Shown here piece by piece: positions 8,299-15,361 of a DNA stretch of 26,555 bases. This DNA is from Corynebacterium sp. (GTDB lineage Bacteria > Actinomycetota > Actinomycetes > Mycobacteriales > Mycobacteriaceae): positions 1 to 26,555 of the forward strand of contig NZ_JASLIP010000029.1 in the NCBI RefSeq assembly GCF_030152825.1, written 5' to 3'. The notes beneath the pieces were generated by a model. That model saw nothing but the letters and a program-made list of their open reading frames with translations, had not been told where the DNA came from and made no database searches. The translations under genes were made by a program, and so were the position numbers. Every line of letters begins with the position of its first letter. Positions within the stretch are counted from its first letter, which is position 1.

Positions 8299-9492
8299 AT
8301 GCCACTGAACCCGCAGCCACAGGACGTCGTCATCGTCGGCGCCGCCCGCACCCCGCAAGGCCGCCTGCTCGGCGCGCTGTCCCGCAAGACTGCCGTCGAC
8401 CTCGGCGCCGCCACCATCTCCGCAGTACTCGAGAGGTCCGGCGTGGGCACCGAGCCGGTGGACTACGTCCTCATGGGCCAGGTCGTGCAGGCCGCCGCAG
8501 GCCAGAACCCCGCCAAGCAGGCCGCCGTCGCTGCTGGCCTGGGGATGCACGTCCCGGCCATGACCATCAACAAGGTCTGCCTCTCCGGCCTGGATGCCGT
8601 CATCAGCGCCGCACGCATGATCAAGGCCGGGGACGCCACCGTCGTCGTCGCCGGTGGTCAGGAGTCCATGTCCAACGCCCCGCACCTCGCCACCGGTGTG
8701 CGCTCGGGCAAGGGCTTCGGTGGGCTGAAGCTGGACGACGCCCTCGAGCGCGATGGGCTCACCGACCCGGTCCAGGGCACCGCCATGGGTGTGGAGACCG
8801 ACGCGAACGCCGAGGCCGCCGGCCTGAACCGCGAGGAGCAGGACCACATCGCCGCGCTGTCCCACCAGCGTGCCGAGCGTGCGACCACCGATGGCACCTT
8901 CTCTGAGGAGATCGTCCCCATCGAGATCGCCACCCGCAAGGAGACCATCACCGTCTCCCAGGACGAGGGCGTGCGCCCGGGCACCACCGAGGAGGGCCTG
9001 GCCAAGCTGCGCCCGGCTTTCCGCAAGGAGGGAACCATCACCGCCGGTTCCTCGTCCCAGATCTCCGACGGCGCGGCTGCCGTCGTGCTCACCACCCGCG
9101 AGAACGCCGAGGCCAAGGGTTGGAACATCCTGGCTACCGTCGGCGCTGCGGGGCAGACCGCAGGACCGGACACCTCGCTGCTCTCCCAGCCTTCCCAGGC
9201 CGTGAAGGCCGCCCTGGCCAAGGCCGGCTGGGAGACCGGGGACCTGGACTTCCTGGAGATCAACGAGGCCTTCGGTGCCGTCGTCGCACAGTCCCTGAAG
9301 GACCTGGACTACCCGCTGGAGAAGACCAACATCCACGGCGGCGGCATCTCGCTGGGCCACCCGATTGGCTGCTCCGGTGCCCGCGTGCTCGTCACCGCAG
9401 CCCACGAGCTCAACCGCCGCGGCAGCGGCAAGGCCGCGGTCTCCCTGTGCGGTGGTGGCGGCCAGGGCGATGCGCTGCTGATCTGGAAGTAA
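8299..9492 (+). CDS. Thiolase, acetyl-CoA C-acetyltransferase type
   Basis: This enzyme condenses two acyl-CoA units or cleaves 3-ketoacyl-CoA. The 397-residue protein has the full catalytic set of class II thiolases: nucleophile C94 in INKVCLSGLDA, H354 in SLGHPIGCSG and C384 in SLCGGGGQGDALL. NEAFGAVVAQ is also present. Sequence alone does not separate biosynthetic acetoacetyl-CoA thiolase from a beta-oxidation enzyme. No partner gene (hydroxyacyl-CoA dehydrogenase, CoA transferase) is adjacent, so it is probably transcribed alone. The start is ATG 8299, with GGGAGG ten bases upstream. It is convergent with the AEC transporter. It lies in a part of the window that I do not recall from C. 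glutamicum or M. tuberculosis at this position. Confidence 0.94.
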   Translation: MPLNPQPQDVVIVGAARTPQGRLLGALSRKTAVDLGAATISAVLERSGVGTEPVDYVLMGQVVQAAAGQNPAKQAAVAAGLGMHVPAMTINKVCLSGLDAVISAARMIKAGDATVVVAGGQESMSNAPHLATGVRSGKGFGGLKLDDALERDGLTDPVQGTAMGVETDANAEAAGLNREEQDHIAALSHQRAERATTDGTFSEEIVPIEIATRKETITVSQDEGVRPGTTEEGLAKLRPAFRKEGTITAGSSSQISDGAAAVVLTTRENAEAKGWNILATVGAAGQTAGPDTSLLSQPSQAVKAALAKAGWETGDLDFLEINEAFGAVVAQSLKDLDYPLEKTNIHGGGISLGHPIGCSGARVLVTAAHELNRRGSGKAAVSLCGGGGQGDALLIWK

Positions 9493-9506
9493 CGCCTTGA
9501 GGGGGG

Positions 9507-9528
9507 TGGGTTGGCTTCGGCCAGCCCA
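9507..9528. terminator. UUCG-capped hairpin between the convergent thiolase and AEC genes
   Basis: TGGGTTGGC-TTCG-GCCAGCCCA is a nine-pair stem with one G-T pair and a very stable C(UUCG)G loop, 14 bases after the thiolase stop. No T run follows, so its action as a terminator is inferred from position. Confidence 0.5.
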
Positions 9529-9556
9529 GGGGAGGGGGCGACCCAGCTAACCCAAG

Positions 9557-10531
9557 CTAGCCCAGGAAGAGCACGATCCCTGCCATGATCGGCAGGGAGA
9601 TCGCCGTGGACACCACGCCAGTGTCACGGGCCAGCACCTGCTGGGTCTGGAAGCGCTGCGCGTAGGTGAATACGTTCTGCCCCGTGGGCAGCGCCCCCAT
9701 CAGTACCATCGCCAGCAGCAGCTCCCCGCTCGCGCCGAAGACCAGCGTGCCGACGAGGAAAGCCAGCGTGGGGTGCAGAACCGTCTTCAGCAGGGAGGCC
9801 ACCAGCACCGACTTGCGCGGGCTGCTCCCCGGCTGCAGCACCTTGACCTCTGCCATGGACATACCGAAGACCACCAGTGCCACGGCGACCATGGACTGGG
9901 CGATCAGATCGATCGGGTCCGCGATCAGCGCCGGCAGCTCAAAGCCGAATTGAGTGTTCATCCAGGCCAGGATCATGCCGACAAAAGCCGAAATCAGCAG
10001 GGGGGACTTGAACAGCGCCGAGGCCACCGCCGGCGCCAGCCGGGTACGCGACGTGTCCGACTGCGCGCCCGAGCCGCGCTCCTCGGCGATATCCAGCAGC
10101 AGCACCGCGGTGGGAGCGTAGAGACCCACCTGGAAGAGGATCACCGGCAGCGTCAGCGTCGGGTCGTCCAGCAGGTAGGTGGCCAGCGGGATACCCAGGT
10201 TGGAGCCATTGCAGTAGCTGGCTGCCAGCATGCCGATGAGGGACTCCTTGGCACTGCGCCGGGCAATCCAATAGAAGAGCGCGAAGCTCGTGAATCCGGT
10301 CAGCAGGCTGCTGATCGCCACCACCGCGAGGTTGGGCCCGAAGATCTGCCCGAGGTCCGCGTGGCTCATGAAACGCAGTAGCGTGGCGGGCAGCGCGATC
10401 CAGAACACGTACATGTTCAGCGGATAGAGCGCCTTGGGGCCCAGCAGCTGCTTGCGGCCAATAGCGTAGCCGAGTCCGATGATGAGGACGACGACGCCGA
10501 AGCCGGTAAGCACATTGAGCATGGCTTCCAT
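9557..10531 (-). CDS. AEC (auxin efflux carrier) family transporter
   Basis: This is a predicted inner-membrane permease of the AEC family, whose bacterial members export or import small organic acids such as malate or malonate. The 324-residue product is almost entirely hydrophobic helices. It starts with LTGFGVVVLIIGLGYAIGRK, followed by the family-typical PLNMYVFWIALPATLL, NGSNLGIPLATYLL in the middle and LVLMGALPTGQNVFTYAQRF near the end. The substrate cannot be predicted. I chose ATG 10531; ATG 10522 is also possible. The longer TTG start at 10576 would add a Pro/Gly-rich leader without a ribosome-binding site. It lies downstream of the RDD gene on the same strand but behind that gene's terminator, so it probably has its own promoter. 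Confidence 0.85.
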   Translation of the reverse strand: MEAMLNVLTGFGVVVLIIGLGYAIGRKQLLGPKALYPLNMYVFWIALPATLLRFMSHADLGQIFGPNLAVVAISSLLTGFTSFALFYWIARRSAKESLIGMLAASYCNGSNLGIPLATYLLDDPTLTLPVILFQVGLYAPTAVLLLDIAEERGSGAQSDTSRTRLAPAVASALFKSPLLISAFVGMILAWMNTQFGFELPALIADPIDLIAQSMVAVALVVFGMSMAEVKVLQPGSSPRKSVLVASLLKTVLHPTLAFLVGTLVFGASGELLLAMVLMGALPTGQNVFTYAQRFQTQQVLARDTGVVSTAISLPIMAGIVLFLG

Positions 10532-10612
10532 TGAACCACCCGCCCGTCCCGGGCCGACCGCGAGGGGTGGGGCCAACCAAGGGGAGCCGGGTGAGCGGCT
10601 GGAGGGCGGGCA

Positions 10613-10648
10613 GAAGAAAACCCCGCCGGGCTACTGCCACGGCGGGGC
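10613..10648 (-). terminator. Rho-independent terminator after the RDD gene
   Basis: CCCCGCCG (10621-10628) pairs with CGGCGGGG (10640-10647). On the minus strand the stem runs into TTTTCTTC (10620-10613). Confidence 0.85.
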
Positions 10649-10665
10649 TCAGAGGGGAGTGGTGC

Positions 10666-11433
10666 TTAGAGCGCCTTCACCACGTAGGCCTTGGCCCACT
10701 TATCGGTGTGGGACTGGTTGTACGGGTCGCGGGAGATACCGACGCCGTAGACAATCATGTAGATGAAGCCGAGGAAGGGCAGGATGCTCAGCAGGCCCTG
10801 GATGAGGTAGAAGCTATTGCGCTTCAGGGACTGAACAAAAGTAAGCTGCCGGCCCTCGAAGTCCACGACTCGCTGACCGGTGGCCAGCTTGCCCAGGGAG
10901 CCCTTCATGCCACTGGACTCCATCGCCGCGCGGTACACGAACCACAGCACGAAGGAGAACAGCGAGGCGATGCCAATGCCCGTCGGCATGTCGGCATTGA
11001 TGCCGTTGGCGGTGTTAAGGAGCCAATCGAGGACCTCCTGCGTGGAGGACAACATCAGGAATATTGGTGCGCTGGCAACGTTGACCACGATTCCGTCGAT
11101 GATGAGGCTCAGCAGGCGAATCCACGGGCCCGGACGCGACGGCGCGAGGGGAGCGGTGCCCGCCGAGGCCTCGTAGTCCGGCATGCTGGGGAAACCGCCA
11201 GCGGCAGCGGAGCGATCATCGCCCATCGGCACGCCGTAGCTATCCGCCCCGTAGCCCTGGCTACCCGGGGAGTCGTTAAACGCGTCCCCCGCATCGGGAT
11301 GGTTGTATCCGCTACCGTAAGGCCCACCGCCAGAAGCGTCCCCGTCGTGTCGATTATTCGGAGTCGAGCCACCGTAGCCACCGTTGTCCGGGGTTCCTCC
11401 GTCATAGGGATTCTTGTCATAGGGGTTCGTCAT
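10666..11433 (-). CDS. RDD family membrane protein with a low-complexity N-terminus
   Basis: This is a membrane protein of unknown function. The first 120 or so residues are disordered, rich in Gly, Asp, Asn, Pro and Tyr (NPYDKNPYDGG at the start). An RDD domain follows, with the family-defining Arg and Asp in PGPWIRLLSLIIDGIVV and about three or four hydrophobic segments, including LFSFVLWFVYRAAME and LLSILPFLGFIYMIVYGVG. I chose ATG 11433, with GAAAGG seven bases upstream, over GTG 11436. It is divergent from the DUF1846 gene and ends at its own terminator. RDD proteins have been linked to transport, but nothing in this sequence specifies a substrate. Confidence 0.85.
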   Translation of the reverse strand: MTNPYDKNPYDGGTPDNGGYGGSTPNNRHDGDASGGGPYGSGYNHPDAGDAFNDSPGSQGYGADSYGVPMGDDRSAAAGGFPSMPDYEASAGTAPLAPSRPGPWIRLLSLIIDGIVVNVASAPIFLMLSSTQEVLDWLLNTANGINADMPTGIGIASLFSFVLWFVYRAAMESSGMKGSLGKLATGQRVVDFEGRQLTFVQSLKRNSFYLIQGLLSILPFLGFIYMIVYGVGISRDPYNQSHTDKWAKAYVVKAL

Positions 11434-11574
11434 CACAGGGCCTTTCGTCCATCGTTCAGCCCCCGCGTCGGTGTATGCGTGAAGGGCATTGTCCCCGAAT
11501 ATAGTTCCGCACTATCCGGAGTGCACGGCTGCACCCCTCGGAAATGCCTGGGAACCGTGCGGAAACGCGAGAAG

Positions 11575-11604
11575 TTTACGCCCGCGTTCCCCCGGGTCTA
11601 AAGT
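11575..11604 (+). promoter_or_regulatory. Putative promoter of the DUF1846 gene
   Basis: TTTACG (11575-11580) and TAAAGT (11599-11604) are 18 bases apart. This predicts a leader of about 80 bases before ATG 11692. The rest of the 258-base gap between the RDD and DUF1846 genes shows no gene. Confidence 0.4.
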
Positions 11605-11691
11605 GAAAAGGCGTAAAACAGCCACGCAACGGTGCTCTACAAGCCGGTGCACCCAGCGATGCTGAGGCTTTGAAAGGAACAAGCTACGCCC

Positions 11692-13185
11692 ATGACCCAC
11701 CGCATCGGTTTCGACCGCGAGAAGTACATCCAGCTCCAGTCCGAGCACATCAACGAGCGGCGCGAGCAGATCGGTGGGAAGCTCTACCTCGAAATGGGCG
11801 GCAAGCTCTTCGACGACTACCACGCCTCCCGCGTCCTGCCCGGCTTCACGCCGGATAACAAGATCGCGATGCTGGAGAACATCAAGGAAGACGTCGAGAT
11901 CGTCGTCTGCCTCAACGCTCGCGACCTGGAGCGTGGCAAGGTCCGCGCCGACCTCTCCATCCCCTACGAGGAGGACGCCCTCCGCCTCGTCGACGTCTTC
12001 CGTGACCGCGGTTTCCTGGTCAACAACGTGGTGCTGACCCAGCTGGAGGACAGCAATCACATGGCCGTCGCCTTCGCCGAGCGCCTGGAGCGCCTGGGGC
12101 TTTCCGTCGCGCGCCACCGGGTGATCCCCGGCTACCCGACGAACACTGAACTCGTGGTCTCCGACGGTGGCTTCGGCCTCAACGACTACGTGGAAACCTC
12201 CCGCGACCTCGTCGTCGTCACCGCGCCGGGACCAGGTTCCGGCAAGCTCGCCACCTGCCTCTCGCAGGTCTACCACGAGTTCCGCCGCGGGGTGCCCGCC
12301 GGCTACGCGAAGTTCGAGACCTTCCCGATCTGGAACCTCCCGCTGGAGCACCCGGTCAACCTCGCCTACGAGGCCGCGACCGCGGACCTGGACGACATCA
12401 ACGTCATCGACCCCTTCCACCTGCAGGCCTATGGCAAGCAGGCGACCAGCTACAACCGCGACGTCGAGGTCTTCCCACTGCTGAAAACCCTGCTGGAGAA
12501 GCTCTACGAGCACTCGCCGTACCAGTCGCCCACGGACATGGGCGTGAACATGGTGGGCAAGTGTATCTCAGACGACGAGCTGTGCCGCGAAGCCGCGAAG
12601 CAGGAGATCGTGCGCCGCTACTACAAGGCCCTCGTCGAAGAGCGCCGGGAGGATACGGACGATACCGTCTCCTCGCGCGTGGCGATCGTCATGAGCAAGG
12701 TCGGTGCGAGCATCAAGGACCGCCGCGTCGTGGCCGCCGCCAACGAGGTGGAGGAGCGCACCGGCCAGCCGGGCAGCGCCCTGGAGCTGGCGGACGGCAC
12801 CATCATCACCGGCAAGACCAGCGAGCTGCTGGGCTGCTCCGCGGCGATGCTGCTCAATGCGCTGAAGCACCTCGCGGGCCTGGACGACGAGATCCACCTG
12901 CTCTCGCCAAAGTCCATCGAGCCGATCCAGACGCTCAAAGTCGACCACCTGGGGTCTCAGAACCCGCGCCTGCATACCGACGAGGTGCTCATCGCGCTCT
13001 CCGTCTCCGCCGCCGAGTCCGAGGACGCCCGAGCAGCGCTGAAGCAGCTGAAGAACCTCGCGGGCTGCGACGTCCACACCACCACCATCCTGGGGTCGGT
13101 GGACGAGGGGATCTTCCGCAACCTCGGGGTGCTGGTGACCTCCGAGCCGAAGTACTGGCGAAAGGCCCTCTACCGTAAGCGCTAA
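11692..13185 (+). CDS. DUF1846 domain-containing protein
   Basis: This is a 497-residue soluble protein of the DUF1846 family; I know of no established biochemical function. The family signature is clear from the start: RIGFDREKYIQLQSEHI, GGKLYLEMGGKLFDDYHASR, LPGFTPDNKIAML and CLNARDLERGK. A Gly-rich loop APGPGSGKLA at residues 178-187 resembles a P-loop, with Leu where Ser/Thr is usual, so a nucleotide or phosphate ligand is conceivable. There is no signal peptide or membrane segment. The start is ATG 11692; AAAGGA lies 13 bases upstream, which is long for a ribosome-binding site. It appears to be a single-gene transcript ending at the large terminator 13298-13340. The family is patchily distributed, so transfer or lineage-specific loss is possible, although base use looks like that of the neighbours. 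Confidence 0.9.
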   Translation: MTHRIGFDREKYIQLQSEHINERREQIGGKLYLEMGGKLFDDYHASRVLPGFTPDNKIAMLENIKEDVEIVVCLNARDLERGKVRADLSIPYEEDALRLVDVFRDRGFLVNNVVLTQLEDSNHMAVAFAERLERLGLSVARHRVIPGYPTNTELVVSDGGFGLNDYVETSRDLVVVTAPGPGSGKLATCLSQVYHEFRRGVPAGYAKFETFPIWNLPLEHPVNLAYEAATADLDDINVIDPFHLQAYGKQATSYNRDVEVFPLLKTLLEKLYEHSPYQSPTDMGVNMVGKCISDDELCREAAKQEIVRRYYKALVEERREDTDDTVSSRVAIVMSKVGASIKDRRVVAAANEVEERTGQPGSALELADGTIITGKTSELLGCSAAMLLNALKHLAGLDDEIHLLSPKSIEPIQTLKVDHLGSQNPRLHTDEVLIALSVSAAESEDARAALKQLKNLAGCDVHTTTILGSVDEGIFRNLGVLVTSEPKYWRKALYRKR

Positions 13186-13297
13186 GCGCTAGCTGATGCT
13201 GATGCCCCGGGGGGAGTGGCCGCAATCTTCCCGTACCGGGCTGTTGGCCGCCACCCAGTGCGCAGCATGGTTTAAGCCAAATTTCTTGGCACTGCAA

Positions 13298-13340
13298 AAA
13301 GAAGACCCGCCCTGGCGTTACGCCAGGGCGGGTCTTCTTT
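13298..13340. terminator. Bidirectional terminator between the DUF1846 gene and rpsR
   Basis: A perfect 20-bp inverted repeat (13298-13317 and 13321-13340) with a TTA loop is flanked by A5 on the left and ends in CTTCTTT on the right. It serves the two convergent units. Confidence 0.92.
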
Positions 13341-13367
13341 GTCTACGTAACGTCTACCTGCCGGTTC

Positions 13368-13616
13368 TTAACGGCTGTTGAAAGGCAGGAGAGCCATCTC
13401 GCGGGCGTTCTTGATCGCGGTAGCAACCTCACGCTGCTGCTGCGGGGTCAGGCCCGTGACGCGGCGAGAGCGGATCTTGCCACGGTCGGAGATGAACTTA
13501 CGCAGGAGAGCGTAGTTCTTGTAGTCAACCTGCTCGATGCCTTCGGCCTTGAGCGGGTTCTTCTTGGGGCGGCGGGACTGCTCCATCCGCGCCCGCTTCA
13601 TGTTGTTGCGCTTCAT
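13368..13616 (-). CDS. rpsR: 30S ribosomal protein S18, zinc-free type
   Basis: S18 binds the small-subunit platform next to S6. The 82-residue product contains IEQVDYKNYALLRKFISDRG and KIRSRRVTGLTPQQQREV, typical of S18. It contains no cysteine at all, so it is the C-minus form that needs no zinc. GGGAGG precedes the ATG at 13616. It is the last gene of rpmB-rpmG-rpsN-rpsR, 17 bases after rpsN. Confidence 0.96.
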   Translation of the reverse strand: MKRNNMKRARMEQSRRPKKNPLKAEGIEQVDYKNYALLRKFISDRGKIRSRRVTGLTPQQQREVATAIKNAREMALLPFNSR

Positions 13617-13633
13617 TTAAAGAGCCTCCCTAA

Positions 13634-13939
13634 TTACCAGCTGGACTTACGAACGCCCGGCAGCTCACCGCGGTGAGCCATCTCGCGGACGCGGACACGG
13701 GACAGGCCGAACTTGCGGAGGTAGCCACGTGGGCGACCGTCGGCGGCGTCACGGTTGCGGACGCGAACAGGGGAGGCGTCGCGCGGCTGACGGTTCAGCT
13801 CGAATTGTGCCTCGATGCGATCCTCATCGCTGGTGTTCGGGTTCTTGATGATCTTCTTGAGCTCAGCGCGACGCTCCGCATAGCGGGCGACGATTTCCTT
13901 GCGCTGCTCGTTCTTCGCGATCATGGACTTCTTAGCCAT
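13634..13939 (-). CDS. rpsN: 30S ribosomal protein S14, long zinc-free type
   Basis: S14 is a small-subunit head protein. The 101-residue length and the sequence ([39 protein letters not shown], ending RKSSW) identify the long C-minus form; the short zinc form is about 61 residues with two CxxC pairs. No cysteine is present. The start at 13939 lies three bases after the rpmG stop, with GAGGAG nine bases upstream inside rpmG, so translation is probably coupled. Confidence 0.96.
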
Positions 13940-13942
13940 AAA

Positions 13943-14107
13943 TTATCGCTCCTCGCGGAATTCGACGTGCTTGCGGGCAACCGGGTCGTACTTCTTCAGA
14001 GTGATGCGATCCGGGTTGTTGCGCTTGTTCTTACGGGTGACATAGGTGTAACCGGTGCCAGCCGTGGACTTGAGCTTGATGATTGGACGAATATCATTAC
14101 GAGCCAT
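13943..14107 (-). CDS. rpmG: 50S ribosomal protein L33, zinc-free type
   Basis: L33 is a small large-subunit protein near the E site. I translated this frame directly: 54 residues beginning MARNDIRPIIKLKSTAGTGY, then YVTRKNKRNNPDRITLKKYD, ending FREER. This is a normal L33. Neither CxxC pair of the zinc form is present. The ATG at 14107 lies two bases after the rpmB stop. Confidence 0.95.
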   Translation of the reverse strand: MARNDIRPIIKLKSTAGTGYTYVTRKNKRNNPDRITLKKYDPVARKHVEFREER

Positions 14108-14109
14108 TT

Positions 14110-14346
14110 TTAGATCTTCTCCCCACGAGCGCGAATCTTGGCAACGACGGACTCGATGCCATCACGGTCAATGGTCTTTAGGCCCTTCGGAGAGACCGTC
14201 AACGTGATCGTGCGGCCCTCAGAAGGCAGGTAGAACTTGCGACGCTGAACATTCGGGTTCCAGCGGCGGCTCGTGTGTCGGTGAGAGTGGGAAACCTGCT
14301 TGCCGAAACCCGGCTTGCGGCCCGTCACCTGGCAATATGCCGACAT
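14110..14346 (-). CDS. rpmB: 50S ribosomal protein L28, zinc-free type
   Basis: L28 is a large-subunit assembly protein. The 78-residue product begins MSAYCQVTGRKPGFGKQVSH, followed by RRWNPNVQRRKFYLPSEGR and the end VAKIRARGEKI. It has a single Cys (CQVTG) and so lacks the two CxxC pairs of zinc-type L28. I chose ATG 14346, with AAGGAG seven bases upstream; a longer start at 14370 would add eight unrelated residues. It is the first gene of the minus-strand unit. Confidence 0.95.
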   Translation of the reverse strand: MSAYCQVTGRKPGFGKQVSHSHRHTSRRWNPNVQRRKFYLPSEGRTITLTVSPKGLKTIDRDGIESVVAKIRARGEKI

Positions 14347-14476
14347 GGGTTTTCTCCTTCCACCATGCACAACACAACGAAAATGCAGGCTCCCCGGTGG
14401 GTAGACAGTCCGCTGGGAAGCACGAAATACGCTGTATGCACGGTGATGACGTTTACATAGACAACAGCAGAGGACA

Positions 14477-14482
14477 ATTATA
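14477..14482 (-). promoter_or_regulatory. -10 element for rpmB-rpmG-rpsN-rpsR
   Basis: On the minus strand this is a perfect TATAAT, rare in such GC-rich DNA. No good -35 is visible at the right distance. Confidence 0.5.
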
Positions 14483-14512
14483 CAGCTCAGGTGGAAAAGC
14501 GCCTAATCTTGT

Positions 14513-14526
14513 CCAGTCGGGACTGG
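14513..14526. promoter_or_regulatory. Operator-like palindrome between the ribosomal-protein units
   Basis: CCAGTC-GG-GACTGG is a perfect 6+6 inverted repeat lying between the two predicted divergent promoters. A regulator bound here could affect both units. An RNA hairpin is the alternative. Confidence 0.35.
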
Positions 14527-14704
14527 CGCTTGTGCGGTGCCCGGTCAATTATGTCCACCGGTCGAAATGCGATAGACTTTTGCGGTCGTACGTGCTGCCA
14601 CCGTGGCATCTCGAACGTGAAGACAATGTTTCGCCCCGACTCGGGCACGACCCGCGCTGTCATGTGCGGGACCGACCCGATGTGATCAACCTAAGGGAAG
14701 AAGT

Positions 14705-14974
14705 ATGAAGAAGGATATCCACCCGGATTACCACCCAGTGGTATTCAAGGACTCTGCTACCGGTAAGCAGTTCCTGACCCGCTCCACCGCCACCTCTGAC
14801 CGCACGGTCGAGTGGGAGGATGGCAACGAGTACCCGCTGATCGTCGTCGACATCACCAGCGAGTCCCACCCGTTCTGGACCGGCGCACAGCGCGTCATGG
14901 ACACCGCAGGTCGCGTCGAGAAGTTCCAGCGCCGCTACGGTGGCATGGCTCGCCGCAAGAAGAAGACCCAGTAA
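14705..14974 (+). CDS. rpmE2: 50S ribosomal protein L31 type B (zinc-free)
   Basis: L31 bridges the subunits at the central protuberance. The 89-residue product begins MKKDIHPDYHPVVFKDSATG and contains DITSESHPFWTGAQR and RVEKFQRRYG, diagnostic of type B. There is no cysteine, while type A has a CxxC zinc motif. AGGGAAG precedes ATG 14705. It forms a two-gene unit with rpmF, 22 bases downstream, divergent from rpmB. In bacteria with both types, type B often replaces type A when zinc is short; whether a type A copy exists elsewhere cannot be seen here. Confidence 0.96.
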   Translation: MKKDIHPDYHPVVFKDSATGKQFLTRSTATSDRTVEWEDGNEYPLIVVDITSESHPFWTGAQRVMDTAGRVEKFQRRYGGMARRKKKTQ

Positions 14975-14996
14975 GGCTCGAGGAGGGTAGAAGAAA

Positions 14997-15164
14997 ATGG
15001 CAGTACCAAAGTTTAAGAAGTCCCGCGCCAACACCCGCGCCCGCCGTTCCCAGTGGAAGGCGGATAACGTCGATCTTCAGACTCAGAAGATCAACGGCCA
15101 GGAGGTGCAGATCCCTCGCCGCCTGGTGAAGGCTGCTCAGCTCGGCCTGATCGACCTGGACTAG
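14997..15164 (+). CDS. rpmF: 50S ribosomal protein L32, zinc-free type
   Basis: Translated directly, the frame gives 55 residues: MAVPKFKKSRANTRARRSQW, then KINGQEVQIPRRLVKAAQLG and the end LIDLD. This is the short actinobacterial L32 without cysteines. GAGGAGGG lies a few bases upstream of ATG 14997. A terminator follows at 15191-15227. Confidence 0.95.
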   Translation: MAVPKFKKSRANTRARRSQWKADNVDLQTQKINGQEVQIPRRLVKAAQLGLIDLD

Positions 15165-15190
15165 TTCCGCTCAGCCGGTTTTACCGGCCC

Positions 15191-15227
15191 AACGCCCGCA
15201 CCTGGATCGCAGGGTGCGGGCGTTTTT
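15191..15227 (+). terminator. Rho-independent terminator after rpmF
   Basis: AACGCCCGCACC (15191-15202) pairs with GGTGCGGGCGTT (15213-15224), running directly into TTT. A smaller GCCGG/CCGGC hairpin precedes it near 15174-15188. Confidence 0.9.
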
Positions 15228-15324
15228 CTGCCGCCCCACCACCGGGGAAGTGCCCGAAACTTGCATTCGAGATGCAGAAAACTCCTAACCTGTGGGTGCG
15301 ATCAACCTAAACAGGCGCTGAGTT

Positions 15325-15355
15325 TTAACACAAAGCCGCGCCGAGAGGGCACAAT
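15325..15355 (+). promoter_or_regulatory. Leaderless or near-leaderless promoter of mprA
   Basis: CACAAT (15350-15355) is six bases before ATG 15362, and TTAACA (15325-15330) is a possible -35 with a long 19-base spacer. No ribosome-binding site precedes the ATG at normal distance. GGCACAATAG is identical to the perM promoter. Confidence 0.5.
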
Positions 15356-15361
15356 AGCTAT

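Larger units (their letters stand above)
14347..14704. other. Divergent control region between rpmB and rpmE2
   Basis: This 358-base region has no credible gene. On the minus strand there is a perfect TATAAT at 14482-14477, predicting a leader of about 125 bases for rpmB. On the plus strand TTATGT (14549-14554) and TAGACT (14573-14578) are 18 bases apart, giving a similar leader for rpmE2. Between them lies the palindrome at 14513-14526. CCGGTC occurs twice (14541-14546 and 14558-14563). I looked for a Zur-type operator (inverted TGA/TCA with an AT core) and saw none. Confidence 0.55.

Noticed and set aside
14337..14708. A 123-residue plus-strand frame in the rpmB-rpmE2 region
   Set aside because: It covers both predicted promoters, has no ribosome-binding site and is cysteine/histidine-scattered without a motif.
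14684..15310. Eleven-base repeat GATCAACCTAA before rpmE2 and mprA
   Set aside because: An 11-mer shared twice in 26 kb is expected by chance, and the two copies differ in position relative to the promoters.
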